Of a DNA stretch of 59,568 nucleotides, positions 24,793-32,375 are shown one piece after another. The stretch covers positions 1 through 59,568 of the forward strand of contig CAJUTB010000016.1 of NCBI GenBank assembly GCA_910589315.1, read 5' to 3'. Positions within the stretch are counted from its first letter, which is position 1, and each line of letters starts with the position of its first letter. The translations under genes were made by a program, and so were the position numbers. The DNA comes from an uncultured Oscillibacter sp. (lineage in GTDB: Bacteria; Bacillota; Clostridia; Oscillospirales; Oscillospiraceae). The notes beneath the pieces were generated by a model. That model was not told where the DNA came from and did no database searches. It saw only the letters and a program-made list of their open reading frames with translations.

Positions 24793-25616
24793 ATTTTTAT
24801 ACGCTTGAACAATACCAGGAGAGCGCGGAAGCCCTCCGTAAACACCTGAACGGTTTTGCGCCGGAAGTTCTGCTGATTCTCGGTTCCGGCCTGGGCGGCA
24901 TGGCGGACGAGGTGGAACATCCAATCGTTGTTCCCTATGGCGGCGTGCCCCACATGAAGCGGTCCACCGTGGCCGATCACAAGGGCCGGTTTGTCTTCGG
25001 GGAGCTGGCGGGGCGGAAGGCGGCCGTCATGCAGGGCCGCCTGCACACCTATGAGGGCTGGTCCGCCGCTGACGCGGCCTATCCCGTCCGGACGCTGCGC
25101 CTGCTGGGGGTCCGGACGCTCCTGGTCACAAACGCCGCGGGGGCCGTCAATACGGCCTTCTCCGCCGGAGACCTGATGCTCATTACCGACCACATAAAGC
25201 TCTTTGGCGACAGCCCTCTGCGGGGACCCAATCTCGACGTCTTTGGTCCCCGGTTCCCGGATGTAAGCCATATTTACACGCCCCGCCTTCAGGACGCCGC
25301 CCGGCAGACGGCGGCGGATTTGGGCATCACGCTCCGGGAAGGCGTCTATATGTTTTTCCCCGGTCCGCAGTACGAGACCCCGGCGGAGGTCCGCTTCGCC
25401 CGCATCGCGGGGGCGGACGCCGTGGGAATGTCCACGGTGCCGGAGGCCGTGGCCGCCGCACACTGCGGTATGGAGGTTTTAGGCATTACCCTCTGCACTA
25501 ATATGGCGGCGGGGGTTCTGGATCAGCCGCTGTCGGGAGACGAGGTCGTTTTGGCCGCGGAGGCGGCGGCTCCCCGGTTTTCCGCCTTGGTGAAGGGCTG
25601 CCTGAAGCGGCTGTAA
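24789..25616 (+). CDS. punA: Purine nucleoside phosphorylase
   Basis: A 275-residue trimeric-type (PNP/MTAP family) enzyme that splits purine nucleosides to base and ribose-1-phosphate. Motifs are LILGSGLGGMAD (phosphate loop, ~31-42), MQGRLHTYEG, TNAAGAVN (~118), FFPGPQYETPAEVR (~191-204), VGMSTVPEAV and TLCTNMAAG. ATG 24789 overlaps the previous stop. Last gene before a 178-base structured gap preceding spoVB. Confidence 0.95.
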   Translation: MNFYTLEQYQESAEALRKHLNGFAPEVLLILGSGLGGMADEVEHPIVVPYGGVPHMKRSTVADHKGRFVFGELAGRKAAVMQGRLHTYEGWSAADAAYPVRTLRLLGVRTLLVTNAAGAVNTAFSAGDLMLITDHIKLFGDSPLRGPNLDVFGPRFPDVSHIYTPRLQDAARQTAADLGITLREGVYMFFPGPQYETPAEVRFARIAGADAVGMSTVPEAVAAAHCGMEVLGITLCTNMAAGVLDQPLSGDEVVLAAEAAAPRFSALVKGCLKRL

Positions 25617-25659
25617 CGGTCCGGGAGGTTCCGTCTGCAGGCGCGCCGCGGCGCAAAAA

Positions 25660-25771
25660 GCGGCGGCCTGGCTGGGAGAATTCGTATAATCCAGGTCTCT
25701 GTCCCATAAGTTGGTTGCAGGGGCCTGGACCCCTCACGGGACGGCGACAGACGCGCCGCCGCGCATTTTTT
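25660..25771 (+). other. Possible structured leader with attenuator-like stem before spoVB
   Basis: GCGGCGGC (25660-25667) can pair with GCCGCCGC (25755-25762), which is followed by T6 at 25766-25771. Inside are GTCT/AGAC, GTCCC/GGGAC (25701-25705, 25738-25742) and an AGGGG/CCCCT hairpin. CCAGG (25691) can pair with either of two CCTGG copies, allowing exclusive folds. No known riboswitch consensus fits. Could be a terminator for punA alone. Confidence 0.3.
25685..25712 (+). promoter_or_regulatory. Candidate sigma-E sporulation promoter of spoVB
   Basis: GTATAAT as -35-like element (ATA at 25686-25688), 16 bases, then CATAAGTT (25705-25712), fitting the ATA-N16-18-CATAnnnT rule of sporulation sigma-E. 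Same geometry as the clearer site before yabP. The TATAAT could alternatively be a sigma-A -10, but no -35 is visible. Confidence 0.4.
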
Positions 25772-25794
25772 GAAAAATTTGAGGTAAGCTCTCC

Positions 25795-27420
25795 ATGTCT
25801 AGTAAAAAGAAGCAATCCTTCCTGGGCGGAGCCGCCATTCTGGCCTCTGCCGTGGCCGCTGTCAAAGCCATTGGGTTTTTCTACAAAATCCCCCTCAACA
25901 ATATCCTGAACACGGAGGGAAAAACCTACTTTGACTCCGCCTATCAGATTTACAGCGTCCTGCTGACCATCTCCACCGCCGGCCTGCCCCTTGCGCTGTC
26001 GAAGCTGGTGTCCGAGGCTCAGGCCAGGGGCCGTGAGAACGAGAAACGGAAACTGTTCTCCACGGCCATCTGGATTTTTCTCATTCTGGGCCTGGCCGGT
26101 TCGGCCTTCATGTTCTTCGGTACGGAGACCATCGCCGGAATGCTCCACAACGAAAGCGCGTATTTCGCCATCAAGGCCCTGGCCCCGGCGGTGTTCTGCG
26201 TGTGTCTGCTGGCCTGTATGCGGGGCTATACCCAGGGCCAGGGGGACATGAAGCCCACCGCCATTTCCCAGGTGCTGGAAGCCCTGTGCAAGCTGGGCAT
26301 CGGCCTGCCGCTGGCGGCCTATCTCCTGCAGGCGGGGGAGGGACTTCTCTACGGTCAGGAACACGTCGCGGCGGGGGCCATTTTTGGCGTCACCATCGGG
26401 ACCGTGCTGTCCATGCTGTTCCTGTTCGGCTACCTGTTCTTTCACCGCAGTCCTTCGGAGACGCTGGATATCCCCGCCAGCCGGACCATTCTGACGGCGC
26501 GGATTCTGATCATCGGCATCCCGATCACCCTCAGCAACTGCGCCATGAGCATCATCTCCCTGGTGGACACCTCCATAGTCCTCGGCCGCCTTCAGAACGG
26601 ACTGGGCATGACGGAGGCCGCCGCTTCGGCTCTGAAGGGCCAGTACGGCTACGCGGTGGACCTGATGAACCTGCCTCCGTCGTTTGTGTTTCCGGTGACG
26701 ATGAGCCTGATTCCCATGGCGGCGGCGGCCCTGGCCCGGAAGGATTACCGGGGAACCAACCGAATCGTCTCCTCCGCCTTCCGCCTGATCGCCATTCTGG
26801 CTCTGCCTTGCGGCGTGGGACTGTCGGTGCTGTCCACCCCCATCATGCGGCTGATTCTCCCCGCCCATCCCGAGGACGCCATTGCCGCCGGACCCCACCT
26901 GAAAATTCTGGGCATCGCCTGCACCTTTATCTGCATCATGAATCTGACAAACGCCATTTTGCAGACCTACGGCAAGGTTCACCTGCCGATCATCACGGTC
27001 ATTCTCGGCGGCATTGTCAAAATCGTCATGAATTATTTCCTGGTGGGAAATCCCAATATCAACATTCACGGCGCGCCGGTCTCCACCCTCTGCTGTTACA
27101 TGACCATCGCGGTGCTGAACCTGTATTTTGTCCGCCGGTATTCGCCCCGGCCTCCCCGCTATCTCCGCTTGTTTTTCCGGCCCGCCCTGGCAACCCTGCT
27201 GATGGGCGGCGCGGCCTGGTCGGTGTGCGGTCTGGCTGGCAGAATTCTGGAGAAGGGGCACTCCGCCTATGGAGCCAACGCCATTGCGACGCTGCTGGGA
27301 ATTCTGGCGGGCGTGGCGGTGTACGGCGTGCTGGTGGTCGCGCTGCGCATCCTGCGGGCAGACGACCTCAAAGCAATCCCCCACGGGGAAAAATTGGCAG
27401 GTCTGCTTCACCTGAAATAG
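25795..27420 (+). CDS. spoVB: Stage V sporulation protein B / MurJ-like lipid flippase
   Basis: A 541-residue polytopic membrane protein of the MOP (polysaccharide transporter/MurJ) superfamily with about 14 membrane segments. N-terminal FLGGAAILASAVAAVKAIGFFYKIPLNN (seen as GGAAILA and GFFYKIPL) and STAGLPLALSKLVSEA are typical of SpoVB (YabM). It is thought to flip lipid-linked precursors for spore cortex. ATG 25795 follows TTGAGGTAA. It begins the conserved yabM-N-O-P-Q-divIC-yabR order. Confidence 0.88.
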   Translation: MSSKKKQSFLGGAAILASAVAAVKAIGFFYKIPLNNILNTEGKTYFDSAYQIYSVLLTISTAGLPLALSKLVSEAQARGRENEKRKLFSTAIWIFLILGLAGSAFMFFGTETIAGMLHNESAYFAIKALAPAVFCVCLLACMRGYTQGQGDMKPTAISQVLEALCKLGIGLPLAAYLLQAGEGLLYGQEHVAAGAIFGVTIGTVLSMLFLFGYLFFHRSPSETLDIPASRTILTARILIIGIPITLSNCAMSIISLVDTSIVLGRLQNGLGMTEAAASALKGQYGYAVDLMNLPPSFVFPVTMSLIPMAAAALARKDYRGTNRIVSSAFRLIAILALPCGVGLSVLSTPIMRLILPAHPEDAIAAGPHLKILGIACTFICIMNLTNAILQTYGKVHLPIITVILGGIVKIVMNYFLVGNPNINIHGAPVSTLCCYMTIAVLNLYFVRRYSPRPPRYLRLFFRPALATLLMGGAAWSVCGLAGRILEKGHSAYGANAIATLLGILAGVAVYGVLVVALRILRADDLKAIPHGEKLAGLLHLK

Positions 27421-27478
27421 AAAAATTCGTGTTTTTTTTGAATTTTTCCTTGAAATTTCTTGCAAAGGCTGATAATGT

Positions 27479-28279
27479 ATGGTAGATTTTCAATATAAGA
27501 GCCATTATGACTGGGAAGACTTCCTGGAAATCATGCGCCTGCTGCGCGGGCCGGGCGGCTGTCCCTGGGACGCGCAGCAAACCCACGCCTCCATTCGCCG
27601 GAACTTCCTGGAGGAAACCTGCGAGGCCCTGGACGCCCTGGACCGGGACGATCCGGAGGCCATGTGCGAGGAGCTGGGGGACGTTTTGATGCAGGCGGCG
27701 TTTCACGCCCAGATCGAAACCGAACGGGGCCGCTTTACCATGGCCGACGTGGTGGACGGCGTGTCCAAGAAACTGATATACCGCCATCCCCATGTGTTCG
27801 GCGACGTGCAGGTATCGGACAGCGCGGAGGTGCTGGCCAACTGGGACGCGCTCAAACGCAAGGAAAAAGGCCAGACCTCCACCGCCGACGCCATCGAGGC
27901 CGTGCCGCATACCCTGCCCGCCCTCTGGCGGGCGGAGAAAACGGCCCACAAAGCCGCCAAGGCCGGTTTCCGCTGGGACAGCGCGCTGGGCGCGTTGGGC
28001 AAATTGGAGGAGGAGGTTCGGGAGCTGCGGGAGGCTGTGGAGGCCGAAGGCCCCGCGGACGCCCCTCACGGTATCCAAGAGGAGCTGGGCGACGTGTTTT
28101 TTATCGCGGCCAGCCTCGCCTGGATGAGCGGCGTGGACCCGGAAGAATCCCTTCACCTCGCCTGCGACAAATTCTGCCAGCGGTTTCGCCGGGTGGAGGC
28201 CCAGGGTCCCCTGGACGGCTGCACCGAGGCCGAACTCGTTGCCCGCTGGCAGGCCGCCAAGCATGAAAATCCGTCTTAA
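27479..28279 (+). CDS. mazG: Nucleoside triphosphate pyrophosphohydrolase MazG
   Basis: A 266-residue protein (YabN C-terminal type, without the N-terminal methylase domain of Bacillus YabN) with two MazG all-alpha repeats. Repeat 1 has IMRLLRGPGGCPWDAQQTH, EETCEALDAL and EELGDVLMQAAFHA; repeat 2 has EELGDVFFIAASL. It hydrolyses NTPs, removing abnormal ones or influencing (p)ppGpp levels. ATG 27479 gives the usual clostridial N-terminus; AAAGG lies 11 bases upstream. Confidence 0.93.
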   Translation: MVDFQYKSHYDWEDFLEIMRLLRGPGGCPWDAQQTHASIRRNFLEETCEALDALDRDDPEAMCEELGDVLMQAAFHAQIETERGRFTMADVVDGVSKKLIYRHPHVFGDVQVSDSAEVLANWDALKRKEKGQTSTADAIEAVPHTLPALWRAEKTAHKAAKAGFRWDSALGALGKLEEEVRELREAVEAEGPADAPHGIQEELGDVFFIAASLAWMSGVDPEESLHLACDKFCQRFRRVEAQGPLDGCTEAELVARWQAAKHENPS

Positions 28280-28304
28280 CGCGCTACTGCGTTTAGAATA
28301 GAAT
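28276..28304 (+). promoter_or_regulatory. Candidate promoter of hup
   Basis: TTAACG (28276-28281), 17 bases, TAGAAT (28299-28304), 37 bases before the hup ATG. Would explain high expression of HU from inside the run. Confidence 0.4.
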
Positions 28305-28341
28305 CCAAAAAAACCAAAGATTTTACGGAGGAAACCTTATC

Positions 28342-28617
28342 ATGAACAAAGCTGAATTGATCAACGCCGTTGCCGCCAGCGCAGAAGTGTCCAAAAAGGA
28401 CGCGGAAGCGGTCATCACCGCCACTCTGGACGCCATTGTGGACGCCCTGAAAGAAGGCGAAAAAGTCCAGCTGGTGGGCTTCGGTTCCTTTGAGGTGAAA
28501 AAGCGCGCCGCCCGGGTCGGCCGCAATCCCAAGACCAAGGAGCCGATTGACATCCCCGCTTCCACCGTGCCCGTGTTCAAGGCCGGCAAGGTGCTGAAGG
28601 AAGTCGTCTCCGGCTGA
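28342..28617 (+). CDS. hup: HU family DNA-binding protein
   Basis: A 91-residue nucleoid protein that bends DNA. MNKAELINAVA start, LVGFGSFEVKKRAARVGRNP (GFGSF and RxGRNP marks) and IPASTVPVFKAGKVLKE are classic. GGAGGAA precedes. It sits between mazG and rqcP, breaking the Bacillus yab order; this placement is common in Clostridia. Confidence 0.97.
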   Translation: MNKAELINAVAASAEVSKKDAEAVITATLDAIVDALKEGEKVQLVGFGSFEVKKRAARVGRNPKTKEPIDIPASTVPVFKAGKVLKEVVSG

Positions 28618-28621
28618 CGGA

Positions 28622-28867
28622 ATGCGGCTGGACAAGTATCTCAAGGTCTCCCGTCTGATCAAACGGCGGACCGCCGCCAATACCGCCTGTGATAACGGCC
28701 TTGTCAGCGTGAACGGCCGCCCCGCCCGGGCCTCCTACGAGGTCAAAACGGGGGACCGGATCGCCATGCAGCTGGGGCCGCGGACGGTTACGGTGGAGGT
28801 CGTATCCGTACAGGAACCGCTTCGCCAGGGCGACGGAGCGGCGTTGTATAAAGAAGTGAAGCCGTAG
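28622..28867 (+). CDS. rqcP: S4-domain ribosome quality-control protein RqcP (YabO/Hsp15-like)
   Basis: An 81-residue S4 RNA-binding protein: MRLDKYLKVSRLIKRRTAA, ACDNGLVSVNG, VKTGDRIAM. RqcP stabilises P-site tRNA on obstructed 50S subunits during alanine-tail addition with RqcH. It begins 4 bases after hup, so it depends on the same transcript. Confidence 0.92.
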   Translation: MRLDKYLKVSRLIKRRTAANTACDNGLVSVNGRPARASYEVKTGDRIAMQLGPRTVTVEVVSVQEPLRQGDGAALYKEVKP

Positions 28868-28896
28868 TCATATTCTCGTCCCTCCCGCCATATTCT
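28867..28896 (+). promoter_or_regulatory. Sigma-E-type sporulation promoter of yabP
   Basis: GTCATATT (28867-28874), 14 bases, CATATTCT (28889-28896). The -35 equals the Bacillus sigma-E consensus and the -10 fits CATAnnnT. It begins at the last base of the rqcP stop codon and ends 21 bases before the yabP ATG. Bacillus yabP is a sigma-E gene. Confidence 0.75.
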
Positions 28897-28917
28897 GTGG
28901 ACAGGGAGGGAGAGAGC

Positions 28918-29196
28918 ATGAACGATTATAGCGCATCCCCGGCCCCCCACCGTTTGGAACTGGAGGGCCGGGAACGGCTGACGGTCTCCGGCGTGGAGGA
29001 TGTGGAGCGTTTCGACGAGGAGGGCATCATTATGTCTACCTCCGCGGGAACGCTGGTTATCACGGGGGAAGACCTGCATATTGGAAAATTGTCCTTGGAC
29101 GGCGGAGAACTGCACGTAGACGGGCGGATTGACTCCGTGACATACGAGGACCAGGCCCCCAGCCGGGGCGGCTTCCTGGGCCGCCTGTTTGGCTGA
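28918..29196 (+). CDS. yabP: Sporulation protein YabP
   Basis: A 92-residue protein of the YabP/YqfC family, needed in the mother cell for spore coat assembly. Typical core: HRLELEGRERLTVSGVEDVERFDEEGIIM and LVITGEDLHIGKLSLDGGELHVDGRI (seen in parts as LTVSGVEDV, GEDLHIGKL, DGRI). ATG 28918 follows AGGGAGGGAGAG; a GTG at 28897 in frame overlaps the promoter and is rejected. Immediately followed by yabQ. Confidence 0.93.
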   Translation: MNDYSASPAPHRLELEGRERLTVSGVEDVERFDEEGIIMSTSAGTLVITGEDLHIGKLSLDGGELHVDGRIDSVTYEDQAPSRGGFLGRLFG

Positions 29197-29197
29197 C

Positions 29198-29839
29198 ATG
29201 GGGGCGGAGAGCGTCCGGCAGCTCTGGATATTTGGACAGTCCATTCTGCTGGGCCTGTGCGCCGGGGTGCTGTATGATCTCCTGCGCCCGTTCCGTCTCC
29301 GCGCACCGCGCTTTACGGGGCTGCTGGACGGCGTTTACTGCGCCGTCGTGGGCGGGGGAACCTTTCTCTTTCTCCTGCGGCGGGCCGAAGGGCAGCTGCG
29401 GGGATTTACAGCGCTGGGCGCATTGGGCGGCGCGGTTCTTTATTTCTGCGCCTTTGCGCCGCTGCTGCGGCCTCTGTGGGCTTTCTGGGCGGACACGCTG
29501 GCTTTGCTGGCCCATCTGCTGGCCCTGCCCCTGGCATGGCTGCGGCGGGCTGCAAAAAAAATTGACCGCCGGGTGAAAAATCTCTTTTATTTTTGGCGCA
29601 AATGCGTTACAATTCAAGATAGGGGGCGTTTCCCCCGCAAAGGAGGGCGACGGAGTGGCAAGGGAAAAAAAAGCAACGCCAAAAAAGCTCTGCGCCGGTC
29701 TGCTGAGCAAAGTCCTGATCGTAACGCTTCTGGCCGCCGCCGCGCTTCAGCTGTTCCATCTGCAAGAACAGCTCGACGGCGCCCAGGCCAGTCGGGACGC
29801 GCTGGAAGCCCAGGTGGAGGCCACCCGGCAGAGAAATGA
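29198..29839 (+). CDS. yabQ: Spore cortex biosynthesis protein YabQ
   Basis: A membrane protein with about four hydrophobic segments in residues 5-115 (WIFGQSILLGLCAGVLYDLLRPF, GVYCAVVGGGTFLFLL, ALGALGGAVLYFCAFAPLL, LLAHLLALPLAWL), then the usual basic KKIDRRVKNLFYFWRK. The frame does not stop there: it runs on as a 60-residue Arg/Ser/Gly-rich tail overlapping divIC by 185 bases in another frame. The tail looks non-native, so a stop may have been lost or a frameshift may exist. Start ATG 29198 is 1 base after yabP. Confidence 0.8.
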   Translation: MGAESVRQLWIFGQSILLGLCAGVLYDLLRPFRLRAPRFTGLLDGVYCAVVGGGTFLFLLRRAEGQLRGFTALGALGGAVLYFCAFAPLLRPLWAFWADTLALLAHLLALPLAWLRRAAKKIDRRVKNLFYFWRKCVTIQDRGRFPRKGGRRSGKGKKSNAKKALRRSAEQSPDRNASGRRRASAVPSARTARRRPGQSGRAGSPGGGHPAEK

Positions 29840-29948
29840 CGCCCTCAAGGGGGACATCGCCGAGGGCTGCACACCCGAAAAAATCCAGGAGATCGCGCGG
29901 CGGGAGCTGGGCTGGGTGCTTCCCGGCGAATATGTATTTGGAAACTGA
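29655..29948 (+). CDS. divIC: Septum formation initiator DivIC/FtsB
   Basis: A 97-residue bitopic membrane protein of the divisome, partner of FtsL/DivIB. A basic cytoplasmic start (AREKKATPKK), one membrane segment (VLIVTLLAAAALQLFHL, ~20-36), a coiled coil (LDGAQASRDALEAQVEATRQRNDALKGDI, ~40-68) and a C-terminal EIARRELGWVLPGEYVF. Start is GTG 29655 after AAAGGAGGG. Position after yabQ is as in Bacillus. Confidence 0.9.
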   Translation: MAREKKATPKKLCAGLLSKVLIVTLLAAAALQLFHLQEQLDGAQASRDALEAQVEATRQRNDALKGDIAEGCTPEKIQEIARRELGWVLPGEYVFGN

Positions 29949-30017
29949 ATCGGGAAGCTGCGCCGGTGTGCAGACATCCGGCGCCGCAAATTAGCGGAAG
30001 GAGAAACACAAAATAAT

Positions 30018-30479
30018 ATGGTGCCTCAGGTTGGGAGTATTCTGGAAGGTAAAGTAAGCAGCATTACCAATTTCGGCGCGTTCATCGCGCTGGAAGGCGG
30101 CGGGTCCGGGCTGGTACATATCTCGGAAATCGCAAACACGTACGTAAATGATGTACACGACTTTTTGGAGGTCGGCCAGGCCGTCAAGGTCCTGGTTTTG
30201 TCGGCAGAAAACGGGAAGGTAAATCTTTCCATCAAGAAAACCCTGCCGCCGCCGGAGCGGCGCGGGCCTCGTCCGGCCAGACCGGCGGCTCCGCGGCCGT
30301 CCGCACCGGTACGGACGGCGTCTGCGCCGCCGCGAGGCCATGCGCGGCCTCCCGCGCCGTCGGGAGACCCGGACTTCGAGGACAAGCTGAAACACTTCCT
30401 CTCCTCGTCTGAAGGAAAGATGGCCGATTTGAATCGGGGCATGGATGGCCGCCGGGGAGGCGGCCGCCGCCGGAAATAA
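30018..30479 (+). CDS. yabR: S1-domain RNA-binding protein (YabR-like)
   Basis: A 153-residue protein. Residues 1-75 form an S1 domain: GSILEGKVSSITNFGAFIAL, GLVHISEIA, VNDVHDFLEVGQAVKVLVL. Residues 78-125 are a disordered Pro/Arg/Ala-rich linker, followed by DPDFEDKLKHFLSSSEGKMADLNRG and a GRRGGGRRRK tail likely to bind RNA. Related to general stress protein 13. Last gene of the yab run. Confidence 0.92.
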   Translation: MVPQVGSILEGKVSSITNFGAFIALEGGGSGLVHISEIANTYVNDVHDFLEVGQAVKVLVLSAENGKVNLSIKKTLPPPERRGPRPARPAAPRPSAPVRTASAPPRGHARPPAPSGDPDFEDKLKHFLSSSEGKMADLNRGMDGRRGGGRRRK

Positions 30480-30493
30480 TGTTTCAACCGCTG

Positions 30494-30525
30494 GGGACCG
30501 TCCGCCGGGACGGTCCCTTTCCTTT
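30494..30525 (+). terminator. Terminator after yabR
   Basis: A 10-bp perfect stem GGGACCGTCC / GGACGGTCCC with loop GCCG, then TTTCCTTTTC, closing the recJ-yabR run. Confidence 0.85.
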
Positions 30526-30593
30526 TCTGCAAATTCCCTTATTAATCTCGTGCTGCTGCCTTTTCATTCAAAACGGTGTATATTCATACTATT

Positions 30594-31019
30594 TTAGTCC
30601 TCCCTTTGAGGTTCTATTACAGGCGGGTTGGATGGATTTTTGACAGAAAACCAATATCCTTCAATCAAAAGGCAGCAGTCCTCCGATCCATTGATAACAT
30701 AGGAAAAGCCTGAATAACCTCCCTCACTCAAAGCAAAATCATAGACTTCTCCACCATCGCTGTCACCTGGAGATTGCCCTTCTTCAAACTCTAAAAGTTC
30801 ATATTCAAGTTTGGATGCCCAATCTCTTAATGCCTCAACATCTTGTCCCTCTGCCCGCCATTGAGTAGATTTCCCACTTATATAGTGTGTAATATCCGCC
30901 GTAGTTATGGAATCATCAATATATGCGGTGACTGGTCTGCCTGGACCCGACTTCTGATTACAGCCTGCTAATGCTAACACGAAAAGCAACCATAAAACTG
31001 ATGCTATCAATCTTTTCAT
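30594..31019 (-). CDS. Putative lipoprotein
   Basis: A 141-residue protein with a lipoprotein signal peptide: MKRLIASVLWLLFVLALAGC, cleavage before C20 (LAGC lipobox). The mature part is acidic and Gly/Ser-rich (EEGQSPGDSDGGEVYDFALSEGG) and no family is recognised. Ribosome binding site TAGGAGGT is clear. AT-rich base use unlike the surrounding ~60% GC genes points to acquisition by transfer. Confidence 0.75.
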   Translation of the reverse strand: MKRLIASVLWLLFVLALAGCNQKSGPGRPVTAYIDDSITTADITHYISGKSTQWRAEGQDVEALRDWASKLEYELLEFEEGQSPGDSDGGEVYDFALSEGGYSGFSYVINGSEDCCLLIEGYWFSVKNPSNPPVIEPQRED

Positions 31020-31420
31020 TTGAGTTGTTACCTCCTAAATTCTGTTTTCATATGTATAGACGCAAAGTAAATCCTAATGTTCCGAATTTAATTTGTTTTT
31101 TGTCTCATATATATTTTCTTGCCTATTTCAATACACAAATGAAATATGTGTGTCAACCCTCACATTTGTATGTTTATACAAATGATCTGCCGATTATTCG
31201 CCTTTTTAGCTGACAACACTCAAACGGATAAGGGACTCTGCAAAATAAAAAGGAGCCGCACCGGCAGGAACTGCCGGGCGGCCCAAGCGGGTGGGATAAT
31301 GGAAAGCTTCCTATTTCATAGTACCATATTTTTCCGGTGTTGTAAATAGGAAAGTTTGTCAGTTTCCGGCGAATCGGCAATTTTGCTGAAACTGCCGGGC
31401 GTTTTTGTATCTGCGGGAGC
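31020..31420. other. AT-rich intergenic stretch
   Basis: About 400 bases with no convincing gene. Frames of 60-80 codons here lack ribosome binding sites and look non-coding. It contains a CCGGCAG-GAA-CTGCCGG hairpin at 31261-31277 and the related string CTGCCGGGCG repeated at 31271 and 31392. Probably the flank of the lipoprotein insertion. Confidence 0.5.
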
Positions 31421-31453
31421 AAAAAGGCTGCGGAAATTTTCCGCAGCCTTTTG
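31421..31453. terminator. Bidirectional terminator of the mutS-HAD array
   Basis: A 12-bp stem AAAAGGCTGCGG / CCGCAGCCTTTT, extended by AAA/TTT. On the minus strand the stem is followed by TTTTT, 12 bases after the HAD gene stop. Confidence 0.85.
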
Positions 31454-31464
31454 AAATATCCCGT

Positions 31465-32343
31465 TCAAAACAGAGCTTCCTGATCCGCCAGAACATCCTC
31501 GCCAATCCGGCGGAGCTGCCGGGCATTTTCCTCCCAGAGCCGGTCGGCAATGGCCATCTTGCGCACAATGTTTTTTACCGTCAAATCCAAGGCGGACCCC
31601 TCCCGGTAGTCGGCGGGAAAGACAAAATCCACTCGGCCCTTTGCCAACAGGTCCTCCACGCCCGCCTGGTTGCTGGCCTGATAGACCGCAATCGCCTGTC
31701 CGCCGTAAGCCCGCATCATCTTCATGCAGGGCACGTCGGAAAGGCCGTCGCCCAGGTAGAGCATATTGGGGAAGGGCACCCGCTTGCTGTCGTCGGGCAT
31801 GGAATCATTCAAGGTCTTGTCGTCCGAAACGTCCAGAACCCCCTTGTTAATGCGGTAGACAAACTGGGTTTTCGCCGTGAAATTCACGGCCAGCTTTGGC
31901 CAGACGGGACGGCCCGTTTCGTCATAGAAAAATTCGCTGGCGTAAATCGCCTTGAATTCCCCGCTGACGGCGGAACCTTCGATGATCTCCCGCAGTCCGG
32001 AAGAAATGATGTAATGCTCGACCTCCACGCCCTGTTCCGCCCCAAAGGCGTTAATCCGCCGGAACCACTCCGGCACGCCGGGAAAAAATTCAATTCCCCG
32101 GCCCTTCTCCACCAGGTCCGCCCGGGTGAAGGGCCGCGCCTTCCGCCCGGCTTCCTGGAGCATGGTATACATATACGCCAGCACGCCGTCCACGCGGTTG
32201 CGGCGGCCAAAGCCGTTGGCCTTCGCCCAGAATTCCGCCGGGGTCATACCCAGGCTGGGTATGAAAGCATAGTCCTGCATATCGGTGGTACAGAGGGTTT
32301 TGTCAAAGTCATACAAAAACGCAATAATTGGACGCGGTATCAT
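31465..32343 (-). CDS. HAD-superfamily hydrolase (phosphatase)
   Basis: A 292-residue protein with HAD motif I YDFDKTLCTTD (DxD variant D-F-D near 11-13), motif II ISSGLRE, and motif IV LYLGDGLSDVPCM (GDGxSD). The cap region is large and helical. Likely a phosphoserine-phosphatase-like enzyme; substrate unknown. ATG 32343 chosen for GGAAAGGG upstream. Last gene of the minus-strand array, 33 bases after divIVA. Confidence 0.88.
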   Translation of the reverse strand: MIPRPIIAFLYDFDKTLCTTDMQDYAFIPSLGMTPAEFWAKANGFGRRNRVDGVLAYMYTMLQEAGRKARPFTRADLVEKGRGIEFFPGVPEWFRRINAFGAEQGVEVEHYIISSGLREIIEGSAVSGEFKAIYASEFFYDETGRPVWPKLAVNFTAKTQFVYRINKGVLDVSDDKTLNDSMPDDSKRVPFPNMLYLGDGLSDVPCMKMMRAYGGQAIAVYQASNQAGVEDLLAKGRVDFVFPADYREGSALDLTVKNIVRKMAIADRLWEENARQLRRIGEDVLADQEALF

Positions 32344-32375
32344 CGAACATCGCCCTTTCCGCGGCAAAGCGGGAC

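Noticed and set aside
25681..25745. Purine riboswitch before spoVB
   Set aside because: TATAATCC and CCATAAGTT recall its J1/2 and J2/3, but the UAUGG loop, UCUACC and the closing GACUAU segment are missing.
25498..27465. A 655-codon minus-strand frame opposite spoVB
   Set aside because: Gln/Gly/Arg/His-rich low-complexity shadow of spoVB.
30971..31349. Small plus-strand frames of 67-80 codons in the AT-rich gap
   Set aside because: No ribosome binding site, biased composition and overlap with the lipoprotein gene's regulatory region.
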